Shown here one piece after another: positions 53,120 to 61,710 of a stretch of 64,000 nt of DNA. The first letter of the stretch is position 1; each line of letters starts with the position of its first letter. The notes beneath the pieces are model-generated. The model searched no databases, had not been told where the DNA came from, and saw only the letters and a list, made by a program, of their open reading frames with translations. This stretch comes from Pseudomonas asiatica. GTDB taxonomy: Bacteria > Pseudomonadota > Gammaproteobacteria > Pseudomonadales > Pseudomonadaceae. The stretch is taken from the NCBI RefSeq assembly GCF_040214835.1, contig NZ_CP157874.1:3166001-3230000 (forward strand). The letters are read 5' to 3'. The position numbers and the translations under genes were made by a program.

Positions 53120-55092
53120 CGCAGACTCCTCACGTCATTCTCGGAAACGGTGGACGTTGCGGCCGGCAGGACGCGCAGGCTGGTGTAGTTTTCCTCGGCG
53201 AACCTGCGCCCCAGCGACGGCGACTGCACGTGCAGGTACCAGGCGCCGGCTTCAGGCAGGGTCAGGGCTGCCTGATAGATGCCCTCGCCCACCTCCTCCA
53301 GTTGCAGGTTTTGCGGCATGGACGAAGGCGCCAGGAAGTAGCGCAGGCTCAGGTCGCTCAGGCCCAGGCGCGGCTGGCCGTCGTCGCCGACGATGCGCAC
53401 CCGCGCGGTAACGGCGCTGTGCTGCGACAACGGCCGGTCCAGGCCGATGAACTCGGCGTGGGCGCCCTTGCGCTTGCCGGCATTCGGCGCTGCGGCCACG
53501 TCGGTGCTGAAGCAGTGGATGATCTGCGGCTGGTTGAGCAGGAAGGCCACGTCGAACTTGCCGGCGGCGGGCATCTTCACCGTCGAGCCGTACACGCCCG
53601 GCGCCAGTTCGCGCAGGCTGCGGTCGACGACGATGGCGGCGCGGGCCTGGTGGCCACGGTTGTTGTAGCCGGACATCGGTGCGTTCATGCCTTCGGCGTA
53701 GAAGTAGGTGGTGTTGTCCACCGGATTGACCACGAACACCGAATTGTCGTCACGCGACACCGACAGCCCCTGGGCCAGCGGCAGGTCACCGGCCTGGCGT
53801 GGCGCCGCCGGGCCGGCCTCGAAGCCCTGGATGATCGGCGAACGCCCTTCGCCCAGGCTGGCCAGGTTGATCATGCTCACCTTCGGCGAAGCCAGGCCGC
53901 GCACGTAGGCATAGCCCTTGGTGAAGGTCAGCTGGTACGGCTCGGCCGCCACCGGGATCTGGTGGATCAGCTTGTCGGTACTGGCGTCGATCACCAGGGC
54001 CTGGTTCTCCAGGGTGTTGAGCACGATGCCGTAGCGGCCATCGCTGCTGAAGCGCATTGGCCCCAGGCCCTGGGCGGCCTGGACCGTGTGGCGCAGCTGG
54101 TGGTTGCGGGCATCGAACACGCGCACGCTGCCCTCCTCGCCATCGACCACGTACACCGCTTGGGACAACGCCGAATAACTGACCGACAGCGGGTGCGGGC
54201 CAACCTTGATGGTCTTGGCCAGGCGCATTTCCGGGATGTCGATGACACTCAGGGTGCCGCTGTCGCGGTTGCTGACATAGGCGTAGCGCGAGTCGGCACT
54301 GAAGGCGATTTCGTGGTGCCCGCCGCCGGTGTTGAAAGTTTTCAGGGTGTTGCGCCCCGGTACATCGATCACCGTTACCCCGCCCTTGGCCGGATCGCTG
54401 CTGTTGTTGCCTACCCACAACCGGTGCTGGTCCGGCTGCAGGGCCACGCGCAGGGGCTGGTCGCCAGCGTTCAGGTCGGCCACGCGGGTGAAGGTTTCGG
54501 TGTCGATCACCGAGACTTTGCCGCGCTCCGGGATGGACACGAACACCAGCTTGTCGTCACCGGTGGCCACCCAGTCCATGGGCCGCCCAGGCAGGTCGAT
54601 GCGGGCCATGGTACTGGTCACGCCGCCAACCGAAACGGTCGGGTCGATCACCGTCAGGCTGGCGTCCTTGTTCATCATCAACAGGAAGTAGCTGTTCAAG
54701 TCGAGCAACGGCCGGGCGCCGATACTGCTTTTGAGGAACAGCGCGACACGGGCCTTGCAGCTCTGGTCGCGGTCGCCCTCCGGGGCCGACTGCGTCGGGT
54801 CGATCCACGCCCCCGGGGCCATGCCCGACAGCGGCTGGCCACTGGCCTGGTCGCTGACCTTGAAACGGATGTTGGCGAAGCTGCCCTCCTGCAGCTCGCC
54901 CCCCGCCAGCGGCCGGGCCTCGAACTCCACGGTCACGCCGTCGCGGCTGAGCCGGTGCGGGGCCTGCGGGTCGTCAGAGCCCTGCAAATACTCGCGCGGA
55001 TCGCACCAGAGGCTTTCATAGGCCACGCCCAGGCCGATCAGCACAGCCCCCAGTGCTACCCCCATGTATGCAAGGCGGGTTTTCTTGTTCAT
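53116..55092 (-). CDS. Periplasmic YncE/cytochrome-D1-like beta-propeller protein
   Basis: 658 residues from the ATG at 55092 (GGGGG upstream); a GTG at 55116 overlapping the mnxG stop is the alternative. An N-terminal membrane anchor (MGVALGAVLIGLGVAYESLW) precedes propeller blades with the YVTN-type pattern (LVFVSIPERGKVSVIDTET, LWVGNNSSDPAKGGVTVIDV, YAYVSNRDSGTLSVIDIPE, AVYVVDGEEGSVRVFDA). The C-terminal ~190 residues form extra beta domains. No heme motif is seen. It lies directly after mnxG and may be an accessory or partner protein; function unknown. Confidence 0.82.
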   Translation of the reverse strand: MNKKTRLAYMGVALGAVLIGLGVAYESLWCDPREYLQGSDDPQAPHRLSRDGVTVEFEARPLAGGELQEGSFANIRFKVSDQASGQPLSGMAPGAWIDPTQSAPEGDRDQSCKARVALFLKSSIGARPLLDLNSYFLLMMNKDASLTVIDPTVSVGGVTSTMARIDLPGRPMDWVATGDDKLVFVSIPERGKVSVIDTETFTRVADLNAGDQPLRVALQPDQHRLWVGNNSSDPAKGGVTVIDVPGRNTLKTFNTGGGHHEIAFSADSRYAYVSNRDSGTLSVIDIPEMRLAKTIKVGPHPLSVSYSALSQAVYVVDGEEGSVRVFDARNHQLRHTVQAAQGLGPMRFSSDGRYGIVLNTLENQALVIDASTDKLIHQIPVAAEPYQLTFTKGYAYVRGLASPKVSMINLASLGEGRSPIIQGFEAGPAAPRQAGDLPLAQGLSVSRDDNSVFVVNPVDNTTYFYAEGMNAPMSGYNNRGHQARAAIVVDRSLRELAPGVYGSTVKMPAAGKFDVAFLLNQPQIIHCFSTDVAAAPNAGKRKGAHAEFIGLDRPLSQHSAVTARVRIVGDDGQPRLGLSDLSLRYFLAPSSMPQNLQLEEVGEGIYQAALTLPEAGAWYLHVQSPSLGRRFAEENYTSLRVLPAATSTVSENDVRSLR

Positions 55093-55112
55093 GTTCGCGC
55101 CCCCATTTACCG

Positions 55113-58100
55113 TCACTGCGCCGGTGCCGTTGCCGGCGGCGCTTCATTGGTCACCCGCAAGATCCCCCACAGCCCCGAGAGGTTGCCGTAGGCGGCGTAG
55201 TCGCGGAACAGGTAGTCACCCGCCACCGCGTTGGCGCCGCCGGCACTGGGCAGCATGAAGCTGAAGTGCGCAGCCGGCAGCACGCTTTCCTGGGCACCGA
55301 TGTACATGGCCATCGGGTTGTAGCCGAAGCGCACCGAGCCGATGCCGGGCTGCCACATCGGGTAGCCGTACTCGTCGCTCTTCTCGGCCTGGTAGTTGTG
55401 CAGCGGCCACAAGTGGCCATCCAGCTGGTAGACCATGCCGCGGCTGCCGCCACTGGGCATCACGATATGGTTGCGCACTGGCTGGCCGGGCTTGGCGTAC
55501 AGCACCGGGGTTTGCGGGTCGCCGCCGACCAGGGCGTTGGCGTAGGCCATGTGGGCGTTGGGCACATCGCCAAAGCCCAGGCCGGCGGCGCGGCCGAAGG
55601 GTGAGTCGGGGGCCATGCCGAAGCGCAGCCACAGGGGCTCGGTCTTGTAGTTGACCGCCATGTTGCCGTTGTCCTGCGGGTCGCCGGCGGCGCCGTTGCC
55701 TTCGGTATTGATGCCCTCCACCGGGCGGCCGTCGGCCCAGCGCATGTTCAGCGCACGCTGCCAGACCGTGACGAAGTCGCGGTAGTCCGGCTGGCCGGTG
55801 ACCTTGACCGTGGCCTGGGCCCGTGTTGCGCCGTCCTCGGTCCAGGTGGCGGTCTGCGGCAGGATGCTCATGGCACCCACCAGGCCTTTCTGCGGCTGCT
55901 TGATGAAGTCCGACGGGGTCAGGTTGAGGCCGCCGAACTCGATGGCCGTGGTGTTGATGTTGTCCACCGTGCGGCCCAGTTGCGACACCGGCTTGCCTTC
56001 ACGCTCCAGGTGGCCGGCATAGTACTGGTAGGTACGGGTCGGCCAGGCGCCACTGGTGCCGGCACGCGGGGCCACGGTCTGCACCGGGTTGAGGCCGACG
56101 TTGGCACCGTCGGACTTGGTGATGTCGTAGGCCAGCAGCTGGGCATGCAGGCCCACGTGGCTGGACGGCCGCATCAGGTTGTTGGCAAAGGCGGTGGCAC
56201 CCTCGCTGTCGAAGCGGTCACGCTTGACCACGTTGTGCATCACCGCAGTGCTGGGCAGGTCCGGCATCACCAGTGGCAGGCGGTTTTCCAGGGTGATGCT
56301 GATGCACTCGCCGGCGTTGGCGCGCAGCACCAGCGGCTCCACGGGCACACCCGCCTTCAGCTTGCCGGTGGTGGCGTCCAGGTCGGCCTTGCGCACGTAC
56401 AGGATTGCGGTCGGGTCGTGCAGCGGCGCGCTGTGGCCACCGATGGTGAAGGGTTCCCCATCTTCGGGGTCTACCCCACTGACCAGCGGGATGGCGGTCT
56501 TGCGGCTGTTGAACACCAGGGTGCCGCCGTTGGCCTTGAGCGGGCCGCCGACATGCTGGCCGACACCGGCCGGGTCGTTGATGCTGACGCCGTTGCGGTT
56601 CTCGAGGATGTCGTTGGCCAGTGCCGCGACGATTTCGTAGCTGCGCTTGACCGTGGGGCGGCTGCCGATGCCGTTGGGATTGGCCGTGGCTTTCGGGCAG
56701 ATGCCGTCGAAGTTGACGGTGTTGCGCATGGCCACCGGCTGCGGGTTGTTGGGCAGCGGGAACAGGTCGGCACGCTGCGCGGTGTAGTTGCGCATGATGC
56801 CCCAGATGCCGTTCCAGTAGCCCTCCAGGGCCGCGTCCAGGGAATACAGGTAGTCACCGTTGGTGGCCGCCGAACTGGAGATCATCGACACCGGCGCCAT
56901 GAAGCCCAGTTGCTCGGAAATACCGATCATCTGCGATGACTTCCAGCCCGAGTTGGAGCTGTTGCCGTAGCCGGTGCCGTTCTGCAGCCACTTCACGCCA
57001 TGCAAGGTGACGTTGTGCTCCTCTTCATGGCCGCCGGCGTGCATGCGCAGGCGTACGTTGTCACCGGAGTAGGTGCGCAGCATCGGGGTAAACGGGTCGC
57101 CCGGTTCGCTGCCGGCCGCGTTGATGTGCGGCGGGAACAGCGTGGTGCCGCCGGTGGGGCCCACGGCCGAAGTAATCGCCGACGGAGCCAGGTTCATGGC
57201 CGGAATCGCCCGGTCGGTACGGGTTTGCAAGGCATAGCTCAGGTCGCCGGCCAGGCCGTCGGCCTGCATGCCACGCTTGCCGTCCGGGCCGACCTTGTTC
57301 GGGTCGTACACACGCAGGGCCAGGGGCTCGTTGCGGTAGTTGACGACGAACATGCCCGGGTCATCCACCGAAATCGCCTGCGGGCAGGGCCGGCTTGGGC
57401 AACCGGGGTTGATGCCGCCGCGCTCCTCGACAATGGCCTCCAGCAGGTTCGACGCCTTGCCGCGCACCGGCGGGTTGATGGCGTAGCGGAAGCTGTCGGC
57501 GGTGGCCGGGTACGACTGGGCATTGGGGATGCCGTCCGGCCCGGCGCCGACATACACACCGGCCTCGTAGGCGTGCTGGAAGTCGCTGTATTCCAGGAAG
57601 AACTCGCGGTAGCTGTCGTTCTTGCCGTCGCCATCGTGGTCACCGGTCTGGATCACCGCCTGCCACGAGGTCGGGCCACCGTCCTGGCGCGTGGCCGGGT
57701 TGTACAGCTTCTCGCCGGTTTCGGCGTGGTACCAGGTGGAGTTGGCCGGCTCGGCCAATACGGTGGCATACAGCCCAAGCTGCTGGTGGGTCGATGGGCC
57801 GAGGTGGTCGTGGGTGAAGATGGTGCCCAGGCCACGGTCGACGTTGTACACGTTCACCAGCGGGTCGGCGAACCAGCGCTGCATGGCCGTGCGTGCGCCC
57901 AGCCAGTCGGCCCGGCCGAAGCGGCCGAAGTACGGGTGCTGCCGGGCTTGCGGGCAGGCGGCGGTGCCGTCGCGGCTATCGCCCTGGGTGCAGCCGTTGT
58001 AGGCACGAATGGCCTGCACCCGCTCGACCACACTGCCGGGCGAGAGGATGCCGTCTTCGTAGTTCCAGCCGTTGGCCGAGCCATCGGCGGCGGTCAGGTC

Positions 58101-60962
58101 CCACTTGGGCAGGTGAATGTGCTGGCCGATCACGTCGGTCGGGGTGCGCACCTGGTAGTCGTCCATCTCGTAGATGTTCGGGATCAGGTTGGTGTGCTGG
58201 TACATGGTGCAGTCGAAGGTGTTCATGCGCATCACCAGCGGCTCTGGCGGGCGCTGCTTGGTGATCACCGGCCAGGCGTCTTCCCACAGGGCGATGATGC
58301 GGGCCTGCGGGAAGTGGTAGCCGACCTTGTTGTACACCGCGTCGAACTGGATGTTGGCGCCCTTGTAGATGCGTGGGCGGTCGGCGGTGAAGGCCGAGGC
58401 GCCACGGAAGTTCAGGCCCGCCAGGCTCTCGCCGCTGAAGTACTCGCCTACCCCGGAAGACTGGGTCAGGCGTTTGCCCCGGTCATCCATGCACGGCTCG
58501 TAGAACGGCGCGCCGGCAGTCGGCAAGGCGCCGTTGGTGCGGAACGCCTTGGCCACCGGCTGGCTGCCGGGGATCAGGGCGAAGCTTGGGTGTTCGGCCA
58601 GGGCGTGGAACTGCATGGCCGCCTGCTCGACATCGGTGCCCTCTTCGGGCAGGTAGATCGGCTTGGCCTTGTGTACCACCTTGGTGAAATCGAGCTTGGT
58701 GGTGGTGGTTTCGGCCTCGCCGCCGGCGGATACGCCGTCCAGCGCGTGGCGCCCCAGGCCGCCGTCCCAGCCATCGACCTGGTTCGGGTCGAGGTTGGCC
58801 CACAGTGCCTTGCCGCTTTCCTTGAGCTGGCGTGCCATGGCCGGGTCGAGCATGTCCAGTGGCGGGGTTGGTGGGCGGTTGCCCACGCTGCTTTCCATGC
58901 CGCCGATCCAGAACGGATAGCCAGGGTTCTTCAAGGTGCCGTCGGCGTTGCGGTTGGCGTCGCTGCGGTCGACCAGTGCCAGCGAGCCGATGGCCTTGCG
59001 AACCGGCGCCTGGTTGGCTGGCTCCTCATCCTCTTCTTCCTCGGGCTCGTCGTCATCATCATTGGCGGCAACCAGCGCTTCGGACAGCTTCGGTACCACC
59101 ACCACCTTGCCTGGCATCGGCGCCATGGCCTTGCCGGGCAGCGGCACGATGGCCGGGATCGGCGTGCCGGCAACGATCTCGCCATCGGGCAGGGCCCGGG
59201 CGCCAACCGCCGGCTTGCCGCTGCGCAGGGCGAACGGGGTGTTGTGGAAGCCGTTCTCGCCCTGCCCGCTTACCTCGAGGCGGGTGCCTTCCTCGAACAC
59301 GTCGTGCACCCGCCACATGGCCCACATGCCCTGGGCGAAGTGCGGGTAGAAGTGGCAATGGTAGATGGCATCGCCCGCCACCCGGTTGCGGTTGCCCGAA
59401 CCGCCGTTGGCGATTTCGTAGGTGTAGCCGACCCCCGCGCCGATGCCCTGGGCATCGATGTAGTCGGAATTGTCGTCATTGGGGTTGAACAGCCACTGGT
59501 GGCCGTGCAGGTGGAAGATGTGCTGCTCATGGCCGTTGTGGGTGTTGCGGAACTTGGTGAAGTCACCGATGTAGCTGTGGTGCACGTTGGCCGGTTCCGC
59601 CGGGAACAGGGCCATGCTGGCCTTGACCCCGATTGCGCTGGCCGGTGGTACCTCGCCAGGGCGGATGTGCTCCAGGCCGACGTTGGCCGGCACGTCCACC
59701 AGCGTACCGACGTCACCGACAGTGTGCGCACTGAGGAAGAACTCCTCATAGGCGCACGACAGGCAGTCGTGCATCGGCCCCACGCCCAGGCGGTTGGCCA
59801 CCACTTCGGCGCCCATGCCACCGGAACCGTAGTTGATCATGAACGAGTCGCGGGTGGGTTCCAGTACGTGGCCCATCACCGGGTCCGCCCAGTAGCCAGG
59901 GAACGCCTGGGTGCCGGCGACCTCGTCGGCGAACTGCGAGGCGAAGTCACGGAACGCCTCCAGGCGGTTGGGCAACGCCGGGTTGCGCTTGCCCAGGCTT
60001 TCCAGCGGGTAGGTGGATTTGGGGAAGCTGCCATCGGGGTTGGGGCCCATGACGATGGCATCGGTTTCGCTGTTGATGATCTGGTTGCCGTCGACCATGG
60101 CAATGATCGGCTTGCCAGCCTTGCCTTCGGCGATCCAGGGTTGCATTTGCGGGTAGCGGGCTTCGTAGTCGATCACCGGCTGGCCGGTGGCGGTACGGCC
60201 GGTGGTGGCCAGGCGCATTTCTTCTTCGGTGAGGGTATTGCGGTAGGTGCGGCCGAGTTTGGGCACCACCACTACCTGGCCGAACAGGCCGTTGGCAACG
60301 TTGCCCGCAGTGCCCTCGCCGCCGAAGGTGGCGGCTTTGCTGGTAGCGGCGAAAGCGCCTTCGCGTTCGGCGTACAAGGTATAGCTGCGGGTGCTGCCGG
60401 GGCTGACGAAGAAGTTGCCGTTACGCCCGGTGTAGGCAGAAATGTCGGCGATGCTGTTGACCGCCTGCATGCCGTTGACCTGGAAGCCGACCATGCGCTC
60501 GGCCACCTGCTCGTCGGCGACGAAGCCTTCGGCGGCTTCGTTTTCGAGCTCCGGCCCCTCCTCTTCGCCCTCAGGCTCTTCAGCCTCGATGCCGTGCTTG
60601 TTGGGGTTGGCCTTGTAGTCGAGCAGGTTGGTCAGGTTGACGGTAAGGCATTCACCGGCGGCCACCCGCAGCACGATGGGCCGCGGGCGCTTGTCCGGGC
60701 GCAGGGTGACCTTGCCCGGTACTGCCGCCCCGCCGCTGCTGAGGGGGACCATCTTGTCGTCCACCACATCCTCGCGCAGGGCGAACATCATGCCGTTGGC
60801 GTTTTGCGCGCCAAGGCGGTTGAACATCAGTGGCTGGTCCAGCGCCACCACGTTGGCGACCAGGGTGCGCTGGCACTGCACGGCGGCTTCGCTGGTCGAC
60901 TCCCAGCCGAGCAAGGCCAGAACGAGTGATGACAGGATGGGGCCTTTGAGTGGCATCGACAT
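55113..60962 (-). CDS. mnxG: Manganese-oxidising multicopper oxidase MnxG
   Basis: 1949 residues from the ATG at 60962 (GGAGG six bases upstream), close to the size of MnxG of P. putida GB-1. The signal peptide is LKGPILSSLVLALLGWESTSEA. Copper-ligand motifs are spread over the chain: HIFHLHGHQW (about residue 485) and HCHFYPHFAQGM (about 535, HCH...H..M type 1/trinuclear), HDHLGPSTHQQ (about 1055), HEEEHNVTLHG (about 1310) and LDGHLWPLHNYQ (about 1855). An acidic insert (EAEEPEGEEEGPE) is near residue 130. It oxidises Mn(II) to Mn oxide at the cell surface. It heads a sigma-54-driven operon with two SCO copper chaperones. Confidence 0.95.
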   Translation of the reverse strand: MSMPLKGPILSSLVLALLGWESTSEAAVQCQRTLVANVVALDQPLMFNRLGAQNANGMMFALREDVVDDKMVPLSSGGAAVPGKVTLRPDKRPRPIVLRVAAGECLTVNLTNLLDYKANPNKHGIEAEEPEGEEEGPELENEAAEGFVADEQVAERMVGFQVNGMQAVNSIADISAYTGRNGNFFVSPGSTRSYTLYAEREGAFAATSKAATFGGEGTAGNVANGLFGQVVVVPKLGRTYRNTLTEEEMRLATTGRTATGQPVIDYEARYPQMQPWIAEGKAGKPIIAMVDGNQIINSETDAIVMGPNPDGSFPKSTYPLESLGKRNPALPNRLEAFRDFASQFADEVAGTQAFPGYWADPVMGHVLEPTRDSFMINYGSGGMGAEVVANRLGVGPMHDCLSCAYEEFFLSAHTVGDVGTLVDVPANVGLEHIRPGEVPPASAIGVKASMALFPAEPANVHHSYIGDFTKFRNTHNGHEQHIFHLHGHQWLFNPNDDNSDYIDAQGIGAGVGYTYEIANGGSGNRNRVAGDAIYHCHFYPHFAQGMWAMWRVHDVFEEGTRLEVSGQGENGFHNTPFALRSGKPAVGARALPDGEIVAGTPIPAIVPLPGKAMAPMPGKVVVVPKLSEALVAANDDDDEPEEEEDEEPANQAPVRKAIGSLALVDRSDANRNADGTLKNPGYPFWIGGMESSVGNRPPTPPLDMLDPAMARQLKESGKALWANLDPNQVDGWDGGLGRHALDGVSAGGEAETTTTKLDFTKVVHKAKPIYLPEEGTDVEQAAMQFHALAEHPSFALIPGSQPVAKAFRTNGALPTAGAPFYEPCMDDRGKRLTQSSGVGEYFSGESLAGLNFRGASAFTADRPRIYKGANIQFDAVYNKVGYHFPQARIIALWEDAWPVITKQRPPEPLVMRMNTFDCTMYQHTNLIPNIYEMDDYQVRTPTDVIGQHIHLPKWDLTAADGSANGWNYEDGILSPGSVVERVQAIRAYNGCTQGDSRDGTAACPQARQHPYFGRFGRADWLGARTAMQRWFADPLVNVYNVDRGLGTIFTHDHLGPSTHQQLGLYATVLAEPANSTWYHAETGEKLYNPATRQDGGPTSWQAVIQTGDHDGDGKNDSYREFFLEYSDFQHAYEAGVYVGAGPDGIPNAQSYPATADSFRYAINPPVRGKASNLLEAIVEERGGINPGCPSRPCPQAISVDDPGMFVVNYRNEPLALRVYDPNKVGPDGKRGMQADGLAGDLSYALQTRTDRAIPAMNLAPSAITSAVGPTGGTTLFPPHINAAGSEPGDPFTPMLRTYSGDNVRLRMHAGGHEEEHNVTLHGVKWLQNGTGYGNSSNSGWKSSQMIGISEQLGFMAPVSMISSSAATNGDYLYSLDAALEGYWNGIWGIMRNYTAQRADLFPLPNNPQPVAMRNTVNFDGICPKATANPNGIGSRPTVKRSYEIVAALANDILENRNGVSINDPAGVGQHVGGPLKANGGTLVFNSRKTAIPLVSGVDPEDGEPFTIGGHSAPLHDPTAILYVRKADLDATTGKLKAGVPVEPLVLRANAGECISITLENRLPLVMPDLPSTAVMHNVVKRDRFDSEGATAFANNLMRPSSHVGLHAQLLAYDITKSDGANVGLNPVQTVAPRAGTSGAWPTRTYQYYAGHLEREGKPVSQLGRTVDNINTTAIEFGGLNLTPSDFIKQPQKGLVGAMSILPQTATWTEDGATRAQATVKVTGQPDYRDFVTVWQRALNMRWADGRPVEGINTEGNGAAGDPQDNGNMAVNYKTEPLWLRFGMAPDSPFGRAAGLGFGDVPNAHMAYANALVGGDPQTPVLYAKPGQPVRNHIVMPSGGSRGMVYQLDGHLWPLHNYQAEKSDEYGYPMWQPGIGSVRFGYNPMAMYIGAQESVLPAAHFSFMLPSAGGANAVAGDYLFRDYAAYGNLSGLWGILRVTNEAPPATAPAQ

Positions 60963-61002
60963 GCTGCACCTCCGGGACACAGGATCTCTGCGTGGAGCTG
61001 GA

Positions 61003-61017
61003 GCAAGGTGTATGCCA
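61003..61017 (-). promoter_or_regulatory. mnxG: Sigma-54 promoter of mnxG
   Basis: On the minus strand: TGGCAT-ACACC-TTGC. The -12 element is perfect; the -24 element has T for the last C. The expected start point is near 60991, ~30 bases before the ATG. Mn oxidation in P. putida GB-1 needs the NtrC-type regulator MnxR, which fits a -24/-12 promoter. Confidence 0.8.
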
Positions 61018-61068
61018 GGAGCGGATTGCTTTTATTTTCAGTTGGTTGCAGCGGCAAACGAAACAGAT

Positions 61069-61108
61069 TGGGGAGGATTCCCCAGCGGTTTTCCCCGAAA
61101 CGGGGGGT
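61069..61108. promoter_or_regulatory. Candidate MnxR-type sites upstream of mnxG
   Basis: TGGGGA-GGAT-TCCCCA (61069-61084) and TTCCCC-GAAACG-GGGGGT (61091-61108). The second matches the TTCCCC-N6-GGGG pattern of the two palindromes before the secretion operon. They lie ~50-90 bases upstream of the mnxG -24 element. Confidence 0.6.
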
Positions 61109-61139
61109 GGGTTGCAGGTGTTCGTCATGAGATTTTCAT

Positions 61140-61187
61140 TGCCTGTGAGATCGAGCGCCGCCCGCGCGGCGCTCGATCTCACAGGCA
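61140..61187. repeat. Perfect 22-bp-arm palindrome (hairpin)
   Basis: Arms of 22 bases with a 4-base CCGC loop; the arm begins TGCCTGTGAGATCGAGCGCC. It differs from the REP elements. It lies upstream of mnxG and before the Rhs gene. It could be a mobile palindromic unit or a terminator for transcription entering from either side; there is no T-run. Confidence 0.85.
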
Positions 61188-61324
61188 CCGACAATGTGGT
61201 GGCGAGCCCGTGGCGGCCCTAACCCAATCCCCCGCCCTGCACCTCACAATCAACAAGTCGCTACCCGTACTGGCCTCATCGCAGGCAAGCCACACACAGT
61301 TACTGCACATGGCTTGAAGCCGAT

Positions 61325-61385
61325 GCGGTCGATGTGGGAGCGGGTTCACCCGCGAACACCGGCGCAGCCGGTGCCATCCATCACG
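61325..61385. repeat. REP element before the Rhs gene
   Basis: GTGGGAGCGGGTTCACCCGC followed by the AACACCGGCGCAGCCGGTGCC hairpin seen after other REPs. 61188-61617 has no supported gene. Confidence 0.8.
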
Positions 61386-61617
61386 TCGCTCGGTTCAAAG
61401 GCCTGCCTGTGACCACTTATTACATCCCCAACACCCTGTAACGCCACGAGTCGAACTTTCCTACACATTTTTCGGAAGCCGGACTAGCGACCCGGAACCC
61501 TTGCCTCGTTAGTGTCCGGTGCTTGCACCCCGTGCAATTCACCACACCTGCCCGCATGCGCCAGGAGGCTGCATGCCGGCGTTCACCTGCCCGATGGAAT
61601 GAACAGCAGGAACACTA

Positions 61618-61710
61618 ATGAGCGCACAACACACTCTACGCGTTACCCCAAATACCCTCACTCCAGCCTGGATGATTCATCCCGTCACCTGGGGTACCCA
61701 CCATGGATAA
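61618..61710 (+). CDS. Short ORF coupled to the Rhs gene
   Basis: 30 residues (starts MSAQHTLRVTPNTLTPAWMI). AGGA lies 7 bases before the ATG, better than the site of the Rhs gene itself. Its stop overlaps the Rhs start by 8 bases, so it may act as a translational leader or be the remnant of an upstream gene. No family recognised. Confidence 0.35.
   Translation: MSAQHTLRVTPNTLTPAWMIHPVTWGTHHG

Noticed and set aside
57000..60929. Long open frame on the plus strand opposite mnxG
   Set aside because: It is the complement of a clear multicopper oxidase with conserved copper motifs. High GC makes antisense frames open; its translation is low-complexity (His/Gly/Val/Ala-rich).
61140..61187. Intrinsic terminator of mnxG or the Rhs gene
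   Set aside because: The hairpin is perfect but has no T-run and lies upstream of both genes, so it is listed only as a palindrome.
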